A DNA stretch of 64,000 nucleotides from an uncultured Woeseiaceae bacterium (lineage in GTDB: Bacteria; Pseudomonadota; Gammaproteobacteria; Steroidobacterales; Woeseiaceae), in NCBI GenBank assembly GCA_945787845.1, contig CALZJH010000003.1:124001-188000 (forward strand), in the 5' to 3' direction. The notes below the pieces were generated by a model. The model was not told where the DNA came from. It ran no database searches and saw only the letters and a list, made by a program, of their open reading frames with translations. Shown piece after piece: positions 34,862-44,608 of this stretch. Numbering within the stretch: the first letter of the stretch is position 1; each line of letters opens with the position of its first letter. Position numbers and translations under genes: made by a program.

Positions 34862-35854
34862 TCAGGACGCGAGCAATTCCGCCCAGGTCAGTTCAAGCGT
34901 CTCATCGTAGGTCCCGTCACCGTCCACGTCGATCTCGATCGTGACATTGACGTTGTCGATGGCAGTCAGGCGCGCTGCAGAGTCCAGGCCCTCGACAAGC
35001 ATCGAGCCGGAACTCGGGTAGTCGAAGTCTTCGCCTGCAAATGTGACCGGCGTCGAGTACTGTACGACGCCGTCCAATTCCGTGCTATTGAGCGTGCCTG
35101 CCGCTGACAGGGTGTACGGCAGTGTCTGTTCGCCGCCGTCGAACGTCTGGCTGGACACATAGTTGCTCAATGTTTCGGACATATCGTTGTAGTCCACGGT
35201 CATCGATGTGCCCGATACGCCGGACTCAACATACGGCGACCGTGTCGTATCCTGCGTCACGGTCGCGTCACCATTGCTGGTGACCGTGTCGCTGGCTGTG
35301 AATACCTGGAGATCGGTGGCGACGGTGTCCATGCTGAGCAGGTAGGTGCCGGCCAGCAGGTCGCCCGTGAACTCGCGGACCGTCATATCGATGGTGCCGT
35401 CGATCACCTCGCCAAAACCGTCATCGCATGCTTCGAACAGTATGTTGAACGTATCGCCGGTTGTCAGGGTCAGCGGATCGGCAATATCCCCCGACAGGGT
35501 GACGGCGCCGTCCACGAGGCAGGGCGATACGTCGGGGCCGAACGGGATTTTCTGCAACACGTTGGCAATGAGTCCTGCGGAACGGCTAGCCGGGCTCGCC
35601 TTGGCGAAATCGCCCGGGTTTCCTGTTGCAACGATCTGTCCGCCGGCGCTGCCAAAACTACCGCTGCCGTTTGCGGCCTCCCAGGAAGCCCGCGTCGCCG
35701 CAGGGGCATTGCCCGACGTAATGGCGTAGGTCGTGGTCGATGAGCCTCCGCCTCCGAAGCCAACACCACCCGAAATATCACCAAAATCACCGCTGCCGCC
35801 GCAGGCAGCGATTGTCAAAGAGGCGCCGAGGACGCTCAGGCGTGCGAGATTCAT
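34862..35854 (-). CDS. Lipoprotein of unknown function
   Basis: This 330-residue protein has lipobox TIAAC (Cys about 18), then a Gly/Ser-rich linker. A beta-rich acidic body with low Lys content follows (many T-V, D-G-D-G-T patterns). The segment DVDGDGTYDETLELTW near the end resembles a calcium-binding loop. No family is recognised. It is probably a surface or periplasmic beta-sandwich protein. It stands alone, 180 bases downstream of the parA-like start. Confidence 0.75.
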   Translation of the reverse strand: MNLARLSVLGASLTIAACGGSGDFGDISGGVGFGGGGSSTTTYAITSGNAPAATRASWEAANGSGSFGSAGGQIVATGNPGDFAKASPASRSAGLIANVLQKIPFGPDVSPCLVDGAVTLSGDIADPLTLTTGDTFNILFEACDDGFGEVIDGTIDMTVREFTGDLLAGTYLLSMDTVATDLQVFTASDTVTSNGDATVTQDTTRSPYVESGVSGTSMTVDYNDMSETLSNYVSSQTFDGGEQTLPYTLSAAGTLNSTELDGVVQYSTPVTFAGEDFDYPSSGSMLVEGLDSAARLTAIDNVNVTIEIDVDGDGTYDETLELTWAELLAS

Positions 35855-35947
35855 GGTGTGGCTCCCGGATAAATGGCAAATTCACCGGCTAGTGTACGCA
35901 GCGGGAAATCGCGTGCCGTGACGGCCCTCACAAAAGAACCAGTAGGA

Positions 35948-36322
35948 TTATGTTTTGTGCCGGTGCGTCCTGAGAAATGCGCCGGCTTCGTGCAGCCACT
36001 GGCAAGTGTCGCAATCGCAGCGCCGGGAATGGCAGGACGTCGCCGGACTGTCGCTGCGAAGGTAGGTGACGGCGGTCTGCAGGGCGTCAACCAGCTCCGG
36101 CAGCGGCGTCGCCGCGGTGGGCTCCTCCCGATGCTGGTTCAGCCAGCGGCAGGCCGGCCCGAAGTGGCAGTTTGCGCAGCGCGTCTCGGCGGCCTGAAAT
36201 CGTCCCTGGAACCGGCATTCGGTAAAATCGACCTCACGGTCAATAAACCAGCGCGGGTACTCCAGCAATTTCAGAACATAGCCTGAAAGGGTGCGCGCCT
36301 GCCTGGGGTGCAGTGTGGTCAT
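35948..36322 (-). CDS. Cysteine-rich hypothetical protein
   Basis: This 124-residue cytoplasmic-looking protein has eight cysteines (36, 49, 52, 58, 97, 102, 104 and 107). They sit in two clusters, CANCHFGPAC and CHSRRCDCDTC, that could bind zinc or an iron-sulfur cluster. The N-terminal YVLKLLEYPRWFIDREVDF looks helical. No family is recognised. It is divergent from the TonB receptor gene, with 283 bases between them. That gap is AT-rich and presumably holds the receptor promoter, but I could not identify a clear -35/-10 pair. Confidence 0.6.
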   Translation of the reverse strand: MTTLHPRQARTLSGYVLKLLEYPRWFIDREVDFTECRFQGRFQAAETRCANCHFGPACRWLNQHREEPTAATPLPELVDALQTAVTYLRSDSPATSCHSRRCDCDTCQWLHEAGAFLRTHRHKT

Positions 36323-36605
36323 AGGAGCCCGAAATCAAGCCAGATTGCAGCCTAGGGAGCGGCGCGCCAGCGGGGCTATTCGGGGTACTACCTACGGCGG
36401 GCAGATCCTGTTCCGCCAGCGCACGAATCGTGTGTTGCGTTTACACAACATATTCCAACAAAATCGTGATTTTTTTGGCGCTTGGCATTTACAAATGTGT
36501 TGTGATTTCGCATCATAGCCACTTGGCACAACCGGACGCTCCCGGTCGCCCGGCGATTAGGCTAGCAATAAGCCACGCCGAATTACTTAGCATAAGGGGT
36601 AAGAA

Positions 36606-39600
36606 ATGAGAGTAAGCGAAGATCGCGCACTTCTCGCGCGAGTACTCAGTCCATTTGCTATCGTTTTTGCAAGCGTATGTCTGCTTGCAGGTCCTGCTGC
36701 GTTTGCACAGGACGATAGCGATAGTGACGCCACAGATGATGTGGTCGAACAGGATGACGAGGTCGTTGACGAGGTAGTCGTCACGGGTTCGCGCCTGAAA
36801 CGCGATACGTACAGCAGTATCTCTCCGCTCCAGGTCATCACGGGCCAGATTTCTCGTGAAGTCGGCCTGATCGATGCGGGCGACATTCTGCAGGAGTCCA
36901 CAGCGTCAAGCGGTCAGCAGATCGACCTGTCGTTCCAGGGCTTCGTACTCGACAACGGCCCGGGCTCGACGACGATCAGCCTGCGCGGTCTCGGCGAGGC
37001 TCGTACGCTGGTTCTGGTTAACGGCCGTCGTCTCGCACCGGGTGGTGTTGAAGGTGCGCCGTTTGCTGCAAACCTCGACCTGGTTCCTGCATCGCTGGTA
37101 CAGCAGTATGACCTGCTGCTCGACGGCGCATCATCAGTTTATGGTTCCGACGCCATTGCCGGCGTTGCCAACATTATTCTGCGTAAAGACTTCGACGGCA
37201 TCGAGCTCGAGACCTATTCACGCGTGCCTGAGCACGGCGGCGGCGTGGATCACACGCTGAGCGCTGTCTGGGGCAAGAACTGGGACCGCGGTTTCATCGG
37301 TATCGGTGCGGAATTTGTCGACAGTGAACGTGTACGCCTCGAAGACCGTCCGTGGACGGCAGGCTGTGACAAGCACTACGAGATTAATGACGAGGGCGGC
37401 TTCGCCACGGAAGAACAGTTCTACAACAATGTCTACGGCATGGATTGGGACGAGTGTCGTCTGGGCTTGCTCGCAGGGCGTGTCATTGTGCCTGACCTCG
37501 GCTCCATCTATCACACGCCGGGCTTCACAAATGGCGGGTGGCCGAACTTCTCCGAATCCTCGACGTTCGGCTTTGGCGTCGATGGCAACGGCGACGGCGC
37601 TACAGATGTCAACTTCCGCGAGTACGACCTGAACGGCAAGGCGAGCCAGCAAAACTCTGACCTCTTCCCGGAAACGCAGTCGCTGAACATCCTGTCTTAC
37701 GGTGAGTACACGTTCGATGGCGAAGCCAACGTAACGCCGTATTTCGAGGTCATGCACGCCGAGTACGACTTCTTCTCGAATTCGTCGGAAGGCCAGCTGT
37801 TCCCGTTTGTTCCGGCAAATAACCCGTTCAACATCTGTAACCCGGCAGCTGTCGGCGGTGTTGACTGTGGCCTCGCCGCGGATGCGCTTTACACGAACCC
37901 GAACTACATTGCACAGTTTGGCGCGAACTTCGAGGACCTTTGTGCGAGCTTTGGTATCCCGCTCGCGGGATGCACGCCTGATGCGTTCGGTCTGCTGAAT
38001 GGTCCGCTTGGACCGCAGATCGCTCGCCCAGTTGTGTCGGTGGCCGGCGACCGTAACTTCACCGATGTTTCAGGCAGCCAGACACGCGCCGTTGTCGGTA
38101 TGCGTGCTGACCTGCCGTTCATGAATTTCGGCTCGTTCGACAACTGGTCATTCGATATCTACGGCAGCTTCACGAAATCCGATGCAGAGTCGTCCCGCTT
38201 TGGCGTCCGTGCAGATCGCCTCGATGTGTCCATGGGCGTTTATTCGCTGACCAATACGCCATGCGAAATGAACGATCCCTTGGCAACGGGTAACCGCACC
38301 GGCTTGACGTTCTCCGAGCTGCCCGCCGATGCGAGTGCGGGTTGCGTACCGATCAATTTGTTTGCACCGTCGCTGTATCCAGTCGGCACGGTTACTGGCG
38401 ACTTCGCCACGCAGGCAGAACGTGACTTCGTGATGGGCGCCCGTACCTTCGACACTGAGTACGAGCAGACGATTATTTCTGCTTACGCAACAGGCGAAAT
38501 CTTTGAGCTGCCCGCTGGTGGCGTAGCGTTCGGTCTTGGTGTGGAAACACGCAACGACGACATCAAGTCGATTCCGGACAATGTCGCTCGCGACGGGCTG
38601 TTCTGGGGCTTCTTCTCTGATGGTGGTGCAACCGGCGACAAGGATACCGATGAGATCTTCGGTGAGGTCGAGCTGCCGATCCTGGCAGGCGTAAAGGGAT
38701 TCGAAGAGCTGACGTTAAACATGTCGGCACGCTACACGGATGATGAACTCTACGGATCGGGTAACACCGAGTCGTTCAAGCTTGGATGGCGCCCAGTTGA
38801 GTCACTGCTGATTCGCGGCACCTTCGGTACGTCGTTCCGTGCACCGAACCTGCGCGAGAACTTCCTGCAGGCGCAGTCGGGCTTCGGCAGCATCTTCGAT
38901 CCGTGCTACATTCCGGATGCTGCAATTGACCCGATTACCGGCGGCTACGACCCGTCTCTGGACGATCGTGAGCCGCAGGTCCTGGCGAACTGTCTTGCCA
39001 ATGGTGTTGACCCGACGCTGGCCAACAACGGCGGCTTCAACGTGTTCAGCACCGAGGTAGCAAGTGGTGGTGCAACCGACCTGTTCGCTGAGGAATCAGA
39101 GTCCTGGTCGGCCGGCTTCTCGTTTGACCAGCCGTGGACCAACGCGTTTGATCTCGCTGTGAGTGCGACGTACTACGAAATCGAAGTCAACAACACGATC
39201 ATCGAGCCGAGCGGTCAGTTCATCGTGAACGACTGCTACAACTCGCTGACGGGTGCCAGTATCTTCTGTAGCCGTATTATGCGTGACCTGTCAGACCCGA
39301 CGAACCCGATCATCGACATTATCGACTCGGGCTTTATCAACCGGGAAGCTGAGAAAGCACGCGGCGTTGACGTGAACATGACGTTTAATGACACATGGAC
39401 CTTCTTCGAACGTCCGTATGACATTACGTTCGACGTGCAGGCCAACCGTCAGCTCGAGCGCTCGACGCTGTTCATCGACGACGATGGCAATCAAGATACT
39501 GATACGTTCCAGGGTGAGTGGGGCTTTGCCGACTGGACCGCGCGTACCGGCCTGCGAGTCGAGTACGACGACTTCCGCGTTACTTGGGAGACGCGTTACA

Positions 39601-39926
39601 TCTCCTCGGTTAACCAGGATTCGGACGGTGTAGACAGCTTTGGCACGGCATTTGATATCTCCGATACCTGTGGCGTCACGGACAGCTTTACTTGCCGTGA
39701 CTACGGTGAAGCAGACAACTACTTCCTGCATAACCTGTCCATGTACTACTTCGGCGACATGTGGACATTTGGCGGCGGTATCCGCAATGTCCTCGATCAA
39801 GAGCCTCCGGTAGTTGATGGCACGGAAATCCTGGCGGTAAACAACACGCCGATCGGCTACGGCTACGATCTCAATGGCCGCGTTTACTTCGTCAACGTCC
39901 AAGTTAACTTTGGCGGTGGTGAGTGA
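36606..39926 (+). CDS. TonB-dependent outer membrane receptor
   Basis: This 1106-residue protein has a signal peptide (1-35), an acidic linker and TonB box EVVVTGSRL. A plug domain follows, with LQVIT, GPGSTTISLRGLGEARTLVL, NGRR and SSVYGSDAIAGVANI. The long beta barrel ends in the aromatic-poor VNFGGGE. Large receptors of this CirA/OMR type in marine gammaproteobacteria import peptides, glycans or siderophores using TonB energy. Several Cys pairs in loops may be disulfides. The S9 peptidase just downstream favours a peptide-related substrate. No Fur box was recognised upstream. Confidence 0.93.
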   Translation: MRVSEDRALLARVLSPFAIVFASVCLLAGPAAFAQDDSDSDATDDVVEQDDEVVDEVVVTGSRLKRDTYSSISPLQVITGQISREVGLIDAGDILQESTASSGQQIDLSFQGFVLDNGPGSTTISLRGLGEARTLVLVNGRRLAPGGVEGAPFAANLDLVPASLVQQYDLLLDGASSVYGSDAIAGVANIILRKDFDGIELETYSRVPEHGGGVDHTLSAVWGKNWDRGFIGIGAEFVDSERVRLEDRPWTAGCDKHYEINDEGGFATEEQFYNNVYGMDWDECRLGLLAGRVIVPDLGSIYHTPGFTNGGWPNFSESSTFGFGVDGNGDGATDVNFREYDLNGKASQQNSDLFPETQSLNILSYGEYTFDGEANVTPYFEVMHAEYDFFSNSSEGQLFPFVPANNPFNICNPAAVGGVDCGLAADALYTNPNYIAQFGANFEDLCASFGIPLAGCTPDAFGLLNGPLGPQIARPVVSVAGDRNFTDVSGSQTRAVVGMRADLPFMNFGSFDNWSFDIYGSFTKSDAESSRFGVRADRLDVSMGVYSLTNTPCEMNDPLATGNRTGLTFSELPADASAGCVPINLFAPSLYPVGTVTGDFATQAERDFVMGARTFDTEYEQTIISAYATGEIFELPAGGVAFGLGVETRNDDIKSIPDNVARDGLFWGFFSDGGATGDKDTDEIFGEVELPILAGVKGFEELTLNMSARYTDDELYGSGNTESFKLGWRPVESLLIRGTFGTSFRAPNLRENFLQAQSGFGSIFDPCYIPDAAIDPITGGYDPSLDDREPQVLANCLANGVDPTLANNGGFNVFSTEVASGGATDLFAEESESWSAGFSFDQPWTNAFDLAVSATYYEIEVNNTIIEPSGQFIVNDCYNSLTGASIFCSRIMRDLSDPTNPIIDIIDSGFINREAEKARGVDVNMTFNDTWTFFERPYDITFDVQANRQLERSTLFIDDDGNQDTDTFQGEWGFADWTARTGLRVEYDDFRVTWETRYISSVNQDSDGVDSFGTAFDISDTCGVTDSFTCRDYGEADNYFLHNLSMYYFGDMWTFGGGIRNVLDQEPPVVDGTEILAVNNTPIGYGYDLNGRVYFVNVQVNFGGGE

Positions 39927-39960
39927 TCGGGGCACTAGCCCGATATAGCTAGGCAAGACA

Positions 39961-39995
39961 GGGCCCACGGATTTTTTGTCCGTGGGCCCTTTTGC
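39961..39995 (+). terminator. Rho-independent terminator after the TonB receptor
   Basis: GGGCCCACGGA and its perfect complement TCCGTGGGCCC flank a 7-base loop, followed by TTTTGCTTTT. The 11-bp stem is strong. Confidence 0.93.
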
Positions 39996-40048
39996 TTTTG
40001 GCGAAGGCCGATTATGCTGTCGGTCTGCCTGTCTGAAACAATTACGAG

Positions 40049-42022
40049 ATGAACATGCGAAAGAAAATCCTGGCCGGGCTTTGCCTGGCTCTGTTAGTTT
40101 CCACTGGAACGGTTGGTGCAGCCTCGGCCCCCGAGCCTTATCCGCTCGAGTACTGGGCCCTGCGTGAAGTCATCAATACCGCCCAGGTGTCGCCCGATGG
40201 CAAGTACCTGGGCCTGATGAAAATCGCTTCCAAGAAGGCGAACCCGGTCATCGAAGTCTACGAGACCGCCAACCTGAACAAGAAGCCTTTTACGATTGGT
40301 GCCAAGAAGATGGAAGTCACCAGCTTCTACTGGGCGAGTGACAAAGACATCGTTTTCACGATGCGCCAGAAGGTTCGCGACAAGATCGACGGCTTCAACC
40401 AGGGTGTCTACGAATCCAAGCTTGCCGTGGCAGACGTCATCAACAAGAAGATGCGTTCTTTCGACGAAACGGGACCGGCCATCGAGAATCTGCTGCCCAG
40501 GAAGAAGAACAAGGTCATTATTTCCTTCTTCGAAGGTGAGGCCGACGGACCGGGCTCCCGGCTCGAAGCGGCGTTCAGGCCACGAGCTTACTGGGAGTTC
40601 GACCTCGAAAGGGGCACCAAGAAGCTCCTGATCCGCGGTAAGATCGCGCTGGGCAATATCGATTTCGACGCGGACGGTAACCCCTACCTTGCGCGTGGCT
40701 TCGATCTCCAGGATGGCGAGTCGGTCTGGTATTACCGCAAGCCGGGTGAAAAAGACTGGAACGAGATTTATCGTCTCAGCGAAGACGATTTCTCGACCTT
40801 CGCCGTTGCCGACCAGGATGAGTCCAAGCCCGGTAACCTGCTGGTTTACGCGAACAATGGCCACGACATGGTCGGACTGTGGTCGTTCAATACCAATACC
40901 AGTAAGTTCGAGGAGCTTATCTACCGGCGCGCAGATGCCGATGTCTACGGCATTCGTTATCACAGCAACGACTGGGCGAACCCTGACAAGGTCGTTGGCG
41001 TTTCGTATTTCAAGGACAAGTACCGCGTCGAGTACTTCGACGAAGTGGAGGGCGCGACTTACGCTCAGCTCGAGCAGATCATTCCTGCTGCGCATTACAT
41101 CGACATCAACAGTCGCTCCCGCGACGGCAACACGATGACGATCTACAACTCGGGGCCGCGCGATCCGGGGACGTATTACCTGCTAAAGGACGGCAAGCTC
41201 CAGGCTGTCGGCAGTAAACAGCCGCTGCTCGATAGCGAGAACCTCGCTGACCTGCAGTACATTGAATACGATGCACGTGACGGCTACAGCATCCCAGCCT
41301 ACCTCACAGTACCGCAGGGGGAAGCGCCGTTTCCGTTGATCGTGCTGCCACACGGCGGACCGTTCGTGCAGGAAACCGTGAATTACGATGAATGGGCGCA
41401 GATGCTGGCGAACAATGGCTACATGGTACTGCAGCCCCAGTATCGCGGCTCCCAGGGATACGGCCAGAAGTTCTACACCGACGCATTCATGGAGGGAGGC
41501 CAGGGCGGCTACAAGATGCAGGACGACAAGGACGACGGCGCGATGTATCTCGTTGAGCGCGGTCTCGTCGATCGCGATCGTATCGCCATGTTCGGCTGGT
41601 CGTACGGTGGCTATGCCGCTCTCGTGGCCGCGTCGCGCAGCGACCAGATCTATCAATGCGTCATTGCCGGCGCCGCCGTTACCGATCCACTGATGCAGGT
41701 GAACTACTATCGCTTCCAGCTGCGAGGCACCGGCGCTGTAGAACAGCTCAGGATGTGGGACGACAGTATTTCGCCGCTGGAGGAAGTCGAGAAGGTCAAT
41801 GTGCCGATGCTGATTATCCACGGTGACGTCGACCAGCGTGTACCAATTGACCACGCCAAGAAGTACCTCAAAGCGCTCGACAAGGTCGGCAAGCCCTACA
41901 AGTACGTCGAACTAAAGGGTGCGGATCACTTCTCGAATACGCTGTTCTATCGACACCAGATTGAGTTGTACACGTCGATGATCGATTTCCTGCAGAACGA
42001 TTGCGGTCCCGGCGGACTGTAG
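40049..42022 (+). CDS. S9-family serine peptidase (prolyl oligopeptidase/acylaminoacyl peptidase type)
   Basis: This 657-residue exported protein has a signal peptide (1-25). An N-terminal beta-propeller (about 30-390) precedes a C-terminal alpha/beta hydrolase with nucleophile Ser518 in GWSYGG. The Asp lies in HGDVDQRVP and the His in GADHFSN, completing the triad. Members cleave short peptides, often after Pro or at blocked N termini. Lying directly after a TonB receptor, it may process imported peptides in the periplasm. The second Met (40055) is an alternative start. Flanking terminators make it a single-gene unit. Confidence 0.92.
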   Translation: MNMRKKILAGLCLALLVSTGTVGAASAPEPYPLEYWALREVINTAQVSPDGKYLGLMKIASKKANPVIEVYETANLNKKPFTIGAKKMEVTSFYWASDKDIVFTMRQKVRDKIDGFNQGVYESKLAVADVINKKMRSFDETGPAIENLLPRKKNKVIISFFEGEADGPGSRLEAAFRPRAYWEFDLERGTKKLLIRGKIALGNIDFDADGNPYLARGFDLQDGESVWYYRKPGEKDWNEIYRLSEDDFSTFAVADQDESKPGNLLVYANNGHDMVGLWSFNTNTSKFEELIYRRADADVYGIRYHSNDWANPDKVVGVSYFKDKYRVEYFDEVEGATYAQLEQIIPAAHYIDINSRSRDGNTMTIYNSGPRDPGTYYLLKDGKLQAVGSKQPLLDSENLADLQYIEYDARDGYSIPAYLTVPQGEAPFPLIVLPHGGPFVQETVNYDEWAQMLANNGYMVLQPQYRGSQGYGQKFYTDAFMEGGQGGYKMQDDKDDGAMYLVERGLVDRDRIAMFGWSYGGYAALVAASRSDQIYQCVIAGAAVTDPLMQVNYYRFQLRGTGAVEQLRMWDDSISPLEEVEKVNVPMLIIHGDVDQRVPIDHAKKYLKALDKVGKPYKYVELKGADHFSNTLFYRHQIELYTSMIDFLQNDCGPGGL

Positions 42023-42043
42023 CCGAACACAGGAAAGCTGCAC

Positions 42044-42084
42044 AAAAAAACCCCGGGACGGCATGCCGCCCCGGGGTTTTTTTT
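42044..42084. terminator. Bidirectional Rho-independent terminator
   Basis: A seven-A run, the inverted repeat CCCCGGGaCGGC-AT-GCCGcCCCGGGG and an eight-T run lie between convergent genes. It can end transcription of both the S9 peptidase and the acetolactate synthase. Confidence 0.95.
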
Positions 42085-42100
42085 ACTCACTTCATTGAGT

Positions 42101-43951
42101 TCAGAACATCTCGCTGGGATCGAGCGTGTCGTGAGCCGGTTTCTCCCGGCTCCTGATCCAGTCACCGGTGATCATGTTGTCGTAACCGAGACCGGGCCCG
42201 ACCATGGGGTAGACGCCGGCGTCACGGTCGATGATGACCTCGAGGAATGCCGGACCGTCAAAGTCCATGAATTCGCGAACAATGGCCGGCAGGTCTGCTT
42301 TCCTGTCGAGACGCTTCGCAAACCTGAAGCCGTCGGCCTCGGCGGCCTTGACGAAGTCCTTGCTGTGCAGTGATTTGTCACTGCCTGACATGCGGCCACC
42401 GAAGTACAGCTGCTGCCACTGCCGCACCATGCCGTCGCCGAAATTATTGAGGACGATCACCTTCACGGGCGTGTTGTAGGTTGTGGCCGTCTCGAGTTCT
42501 CCGATATTCATGCGGATGCTGCCGTCGCCATCGATATCGATCACCGTCCGGTCGGGACGGGCAAACTGCGCGCCAATCGCAGCCGGCAGTCCGAAGCCCA
42601 TCGTGCCCATGCTGCCCGAGGTCAGCCACAGGCGCGGTTCGCGAAAATCGAAGTACTGAGCAGCCCACATCTGGTGCTGCCCTACGCCCGTGGAAATGAT
42701 GGCTTCACCCTTGGTGTGTTTGTTGATCTCCTCGATCACCGCGTAAGGCTGGATTAACTCGGAATCGCGATCATAGTTCAACGCATACTCTTCCTTCAGA
42801 TGCGCGATCTCATCGTGCCAGTCGTCGAACGACTTGGCGAAGCCGATGCGTTTGCCGTAGGCCAGCAGGTCGCGCAGGTCTCTTTCGAGCATGCCCACGT
42901 GATGCCAGTTGACGCGCTTGACCTTGCCGATTTCGGCAAAGTCGACGTCGAAATGGGCGATGTTCTTTGCGCGCGGCGCAAAATGCCCCGGATTGCCTGC
43001 GACACGGTCATCGAAACGTGCGCCGATCGCGATCAGAAAATCACAATCTTCAACAGCGTAGTTGGCTGAAGCAATGCCGTGCATGCCGAGCATGTGCAAT
43101 GCCAGGGGATGCGTCGTGTCGCTCGCTCCGAGCGCCATGAGCGTCGTGGTGACCGGAATGCCGTACTCGTTCGCCAGACGCCGCATCGCCTTCGTCGCAT
43201 TGGCGTTGATGACGCCTCCACCGGCATAGATCAGCGGTCGTTCCGACTCGGAGAGCAGCGTGAAGAAGCGCTCGCAGGCACCGTCGGTGAGGTGGTTTTC
43301 CTCGACCTTGGCCAGCCGCCGGCGGTAGCCGTGCAGCGGCAGAGTGCCATGACCCTGGAATTCGCCGTCCCAATTCTGAACATCCTTCGGGATATCGACG
43401 ACCACGGGCCCGGGGCGGCCGGTGCGCGCAAGTTCGAATGCGCTGCGCATGGTCTCCTCAAGCTTGGTGGCATCGGTCACCAGGAAGACATGCTTGGCAA
43501 CGGCCCCCATGATCGCGGCCACCGGCGCTTCCTGGAACGCATCTGTGCCGATAGCCGCCGTGGGCACCTGGCCGCAGATGACGACCAGGGGCACCGAATC
43601 GGCCATGCTGTCTCGCACCGGTGTCACGGTATTGGTGGCGCCGGGGCCGGATGTAACCATAACGACTCCGACATTGCCGCTTGCCCTGGCGTAGCCGGCC
43701 GCCATGAACCCGGCTCCCTGCTCATTGGCCGGCACGACCAGCTGTATGGCGGCGTCGCGTCCCGCGACCGGATGCATGTCGTTGTAGCGAAATACGGCGT
43801 CGTAGATGGGCAGGATCGCGCCACCGCTATAGCCGAAGACCGTGTCCACCCCTTCGTCTGCCAGGATCTGCACGACCGTGTCGGCGCCCGAGAGCATTTT
43901 TCCAGCGAGCGGGTGATGGTCGACCGAGGCGGTATTGGCCTTCTCATTCAT
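42101..43951 (-). CDS. ilvB: Acetolactate synthase large (catalytic) subunit
   Basis: This 616-residue ThDP enzyme condenses pyruvate (or pyruvate and 2-oxobutyrate) in Val/Leu/Ile synthesis. The ThDP-activating Glu is E77 in PANEQGAGFMAAGYAR, VTSGPGATN follows, and the metal-binding motif is GDGSIRMN. The segment just before the Glu (NDMHPVAGRDAAIQLVV) is unlike E. coli enzymes and may mark a separate branch. The regulatory subunit gene is divergent, starting 133 bases away, instead of following in the same operon. Confidence 0.93.
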   Translation of the reverse strand: MNEKANTASVDHHPLAGKMLSGADTVVQILADEGVDTVFGYSGGAILPIYDAVFRYNDMHPVAGRDAAIQLVVPANEQGAGFMAAGYARASGNVGVVMVTSGPGATNTVTPVRDSMADSVPLVVICGQVPTAAIGTDAFQEAPVAAIMGAVAKHVFLVTDATKLEETMRSAFELARTGRPGPVVVDIPKDVQNWDGEFQGHGTLPLHGYRRRLAKVEENHLTDGACERFFTLLSESERPLIYAGGGVINANATKAMRRLANEYGIPVTTTLMALGASDTTHPLALHMLGMHGIASANYAVEDCDFLIAIGARFDDRVAGNPGHFAPRAKNIAHFDVDFAEIGKVKRVNWHHVGMLERDLRDLLAYGKRIGFAKSFDDWHDEIAHLKEEYALNYDRDSELIQPYAVIEEINKHTKGEAIISTGVGQHQMWAAQYFDFREPRLWLTSGSMGTMGFGLPAAIGAQFARPDRTVIDIDGDGSIRMNIGELETATTYNTPVKVIVLNNFGDGMVRQWQQLYFGGRMSGSDKSLHSKDFVKAAEADGFRFAKRLDRKADLPAIVREFMDFDGPAFLEVIIDRDAGVYPMVGPGLGYDNMITGDWIRSREKPAHDTLDPSEMF

Positions 43952-44084
43952 GGGCGCACAAATTCACGATAAGTTACGGATTTTCGGCGAGTGTTTACTA
44001 AATTCCGGTGCATTGCAATACTGCAGAAACTGGGAGAACATCCTTCTGGTCCTGTGGCAAAACCGGTTTCATTTGTAATTCATC

Positions 44085-44606
44085 ATGCGACACGCAATTT
44101 CAGTCCTCTTGCAGAACGAGGTCGGCGCTCTGACGCGCTTGACCGGCATGTTCTCGTCCCGCGGCTACAACATCGAGACGCTCAATGTAGCGCCAACTTA
44201 TGATCCGCGGGTTTCGCGCGTGACGCTCGTGGTTACGGGGTCGGATGCGGCGATCGCGCAGCTCAACGCTCAGCTGGCAAAACTGGTCGACGTCGTGAAT
44301 ATTCACGACATGACGCTCGGCGAGCACTTTGAGCGGGAACTGGCCATTGTCAAGGTCAAGCTCGGTACCGGCGGTCTCGCCAAAGCGATTTCGCTGGCCA
44401 GGCGATTTGCCGCCGAAATGCTCGACGAGGATGCCAACAGTTGCACCATGCAGCTGACGGGCCGGGTTGTCGAGGTGGACGAGTTCGTGACGGAGGCCGC
44501 CAAGGTCGGTGAGATATCGGCGGTGGCGCGCAGCGGCACGGTCGCCGTCTCGAAGGGCGAGGTTACTCTCACGTCCTTCGATCGGCAGCATCTGCTCGTT
44601 GGTTGA
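44085..44606 (+). CDS. ilvH: Acetolactate synthase small (regulatory) subunit
   Basis: This 173-residue protein has an N-terminal ACT domain (about 2-75, SVLLQNEVGALTRLTGMFSSRGYNIETLNVAPT). The IlvH-type C-terminal domain (about 80-165) includes RELAIVKVKL and the CTMQLTG...EVDEFV core. It mediates valine feedback and activates the large subunit. It is transcribed away from ilvB and is followed two bases later by proB, an unusual arrangement. Confidence 0.94.
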   Translation: MRHAISVLLQNEVGALTRLTGMFSSRGYNIETLNVAPTYDPRVSRVTLVVTGSDAAIAQLNAQLAKLVDVVNIHDMTLGEHFERELAIVKVKLGTGGLAKAISLARRFAAEMLDEDANSCTMQLTGRVVEVDEFVTEAAKVGEISAVARSGTVAVSKGEVTLTSFDRQHLLVG

Positions 44607-44608
44607 TC

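Noticed and set aside
34862..35854. Calcium-binding or repeat-toxin protein suggested by DVDGDGTYD
   Set aside because: Only one such loop is seen and it is part of a general lipoprotein; not enough to name a function.
40094..41095. 333-residue minus-strand frame opposite the S9 peptidase
   Set aside because: Antisense shadow of a clear peptidase with intact signal peptide and triad.
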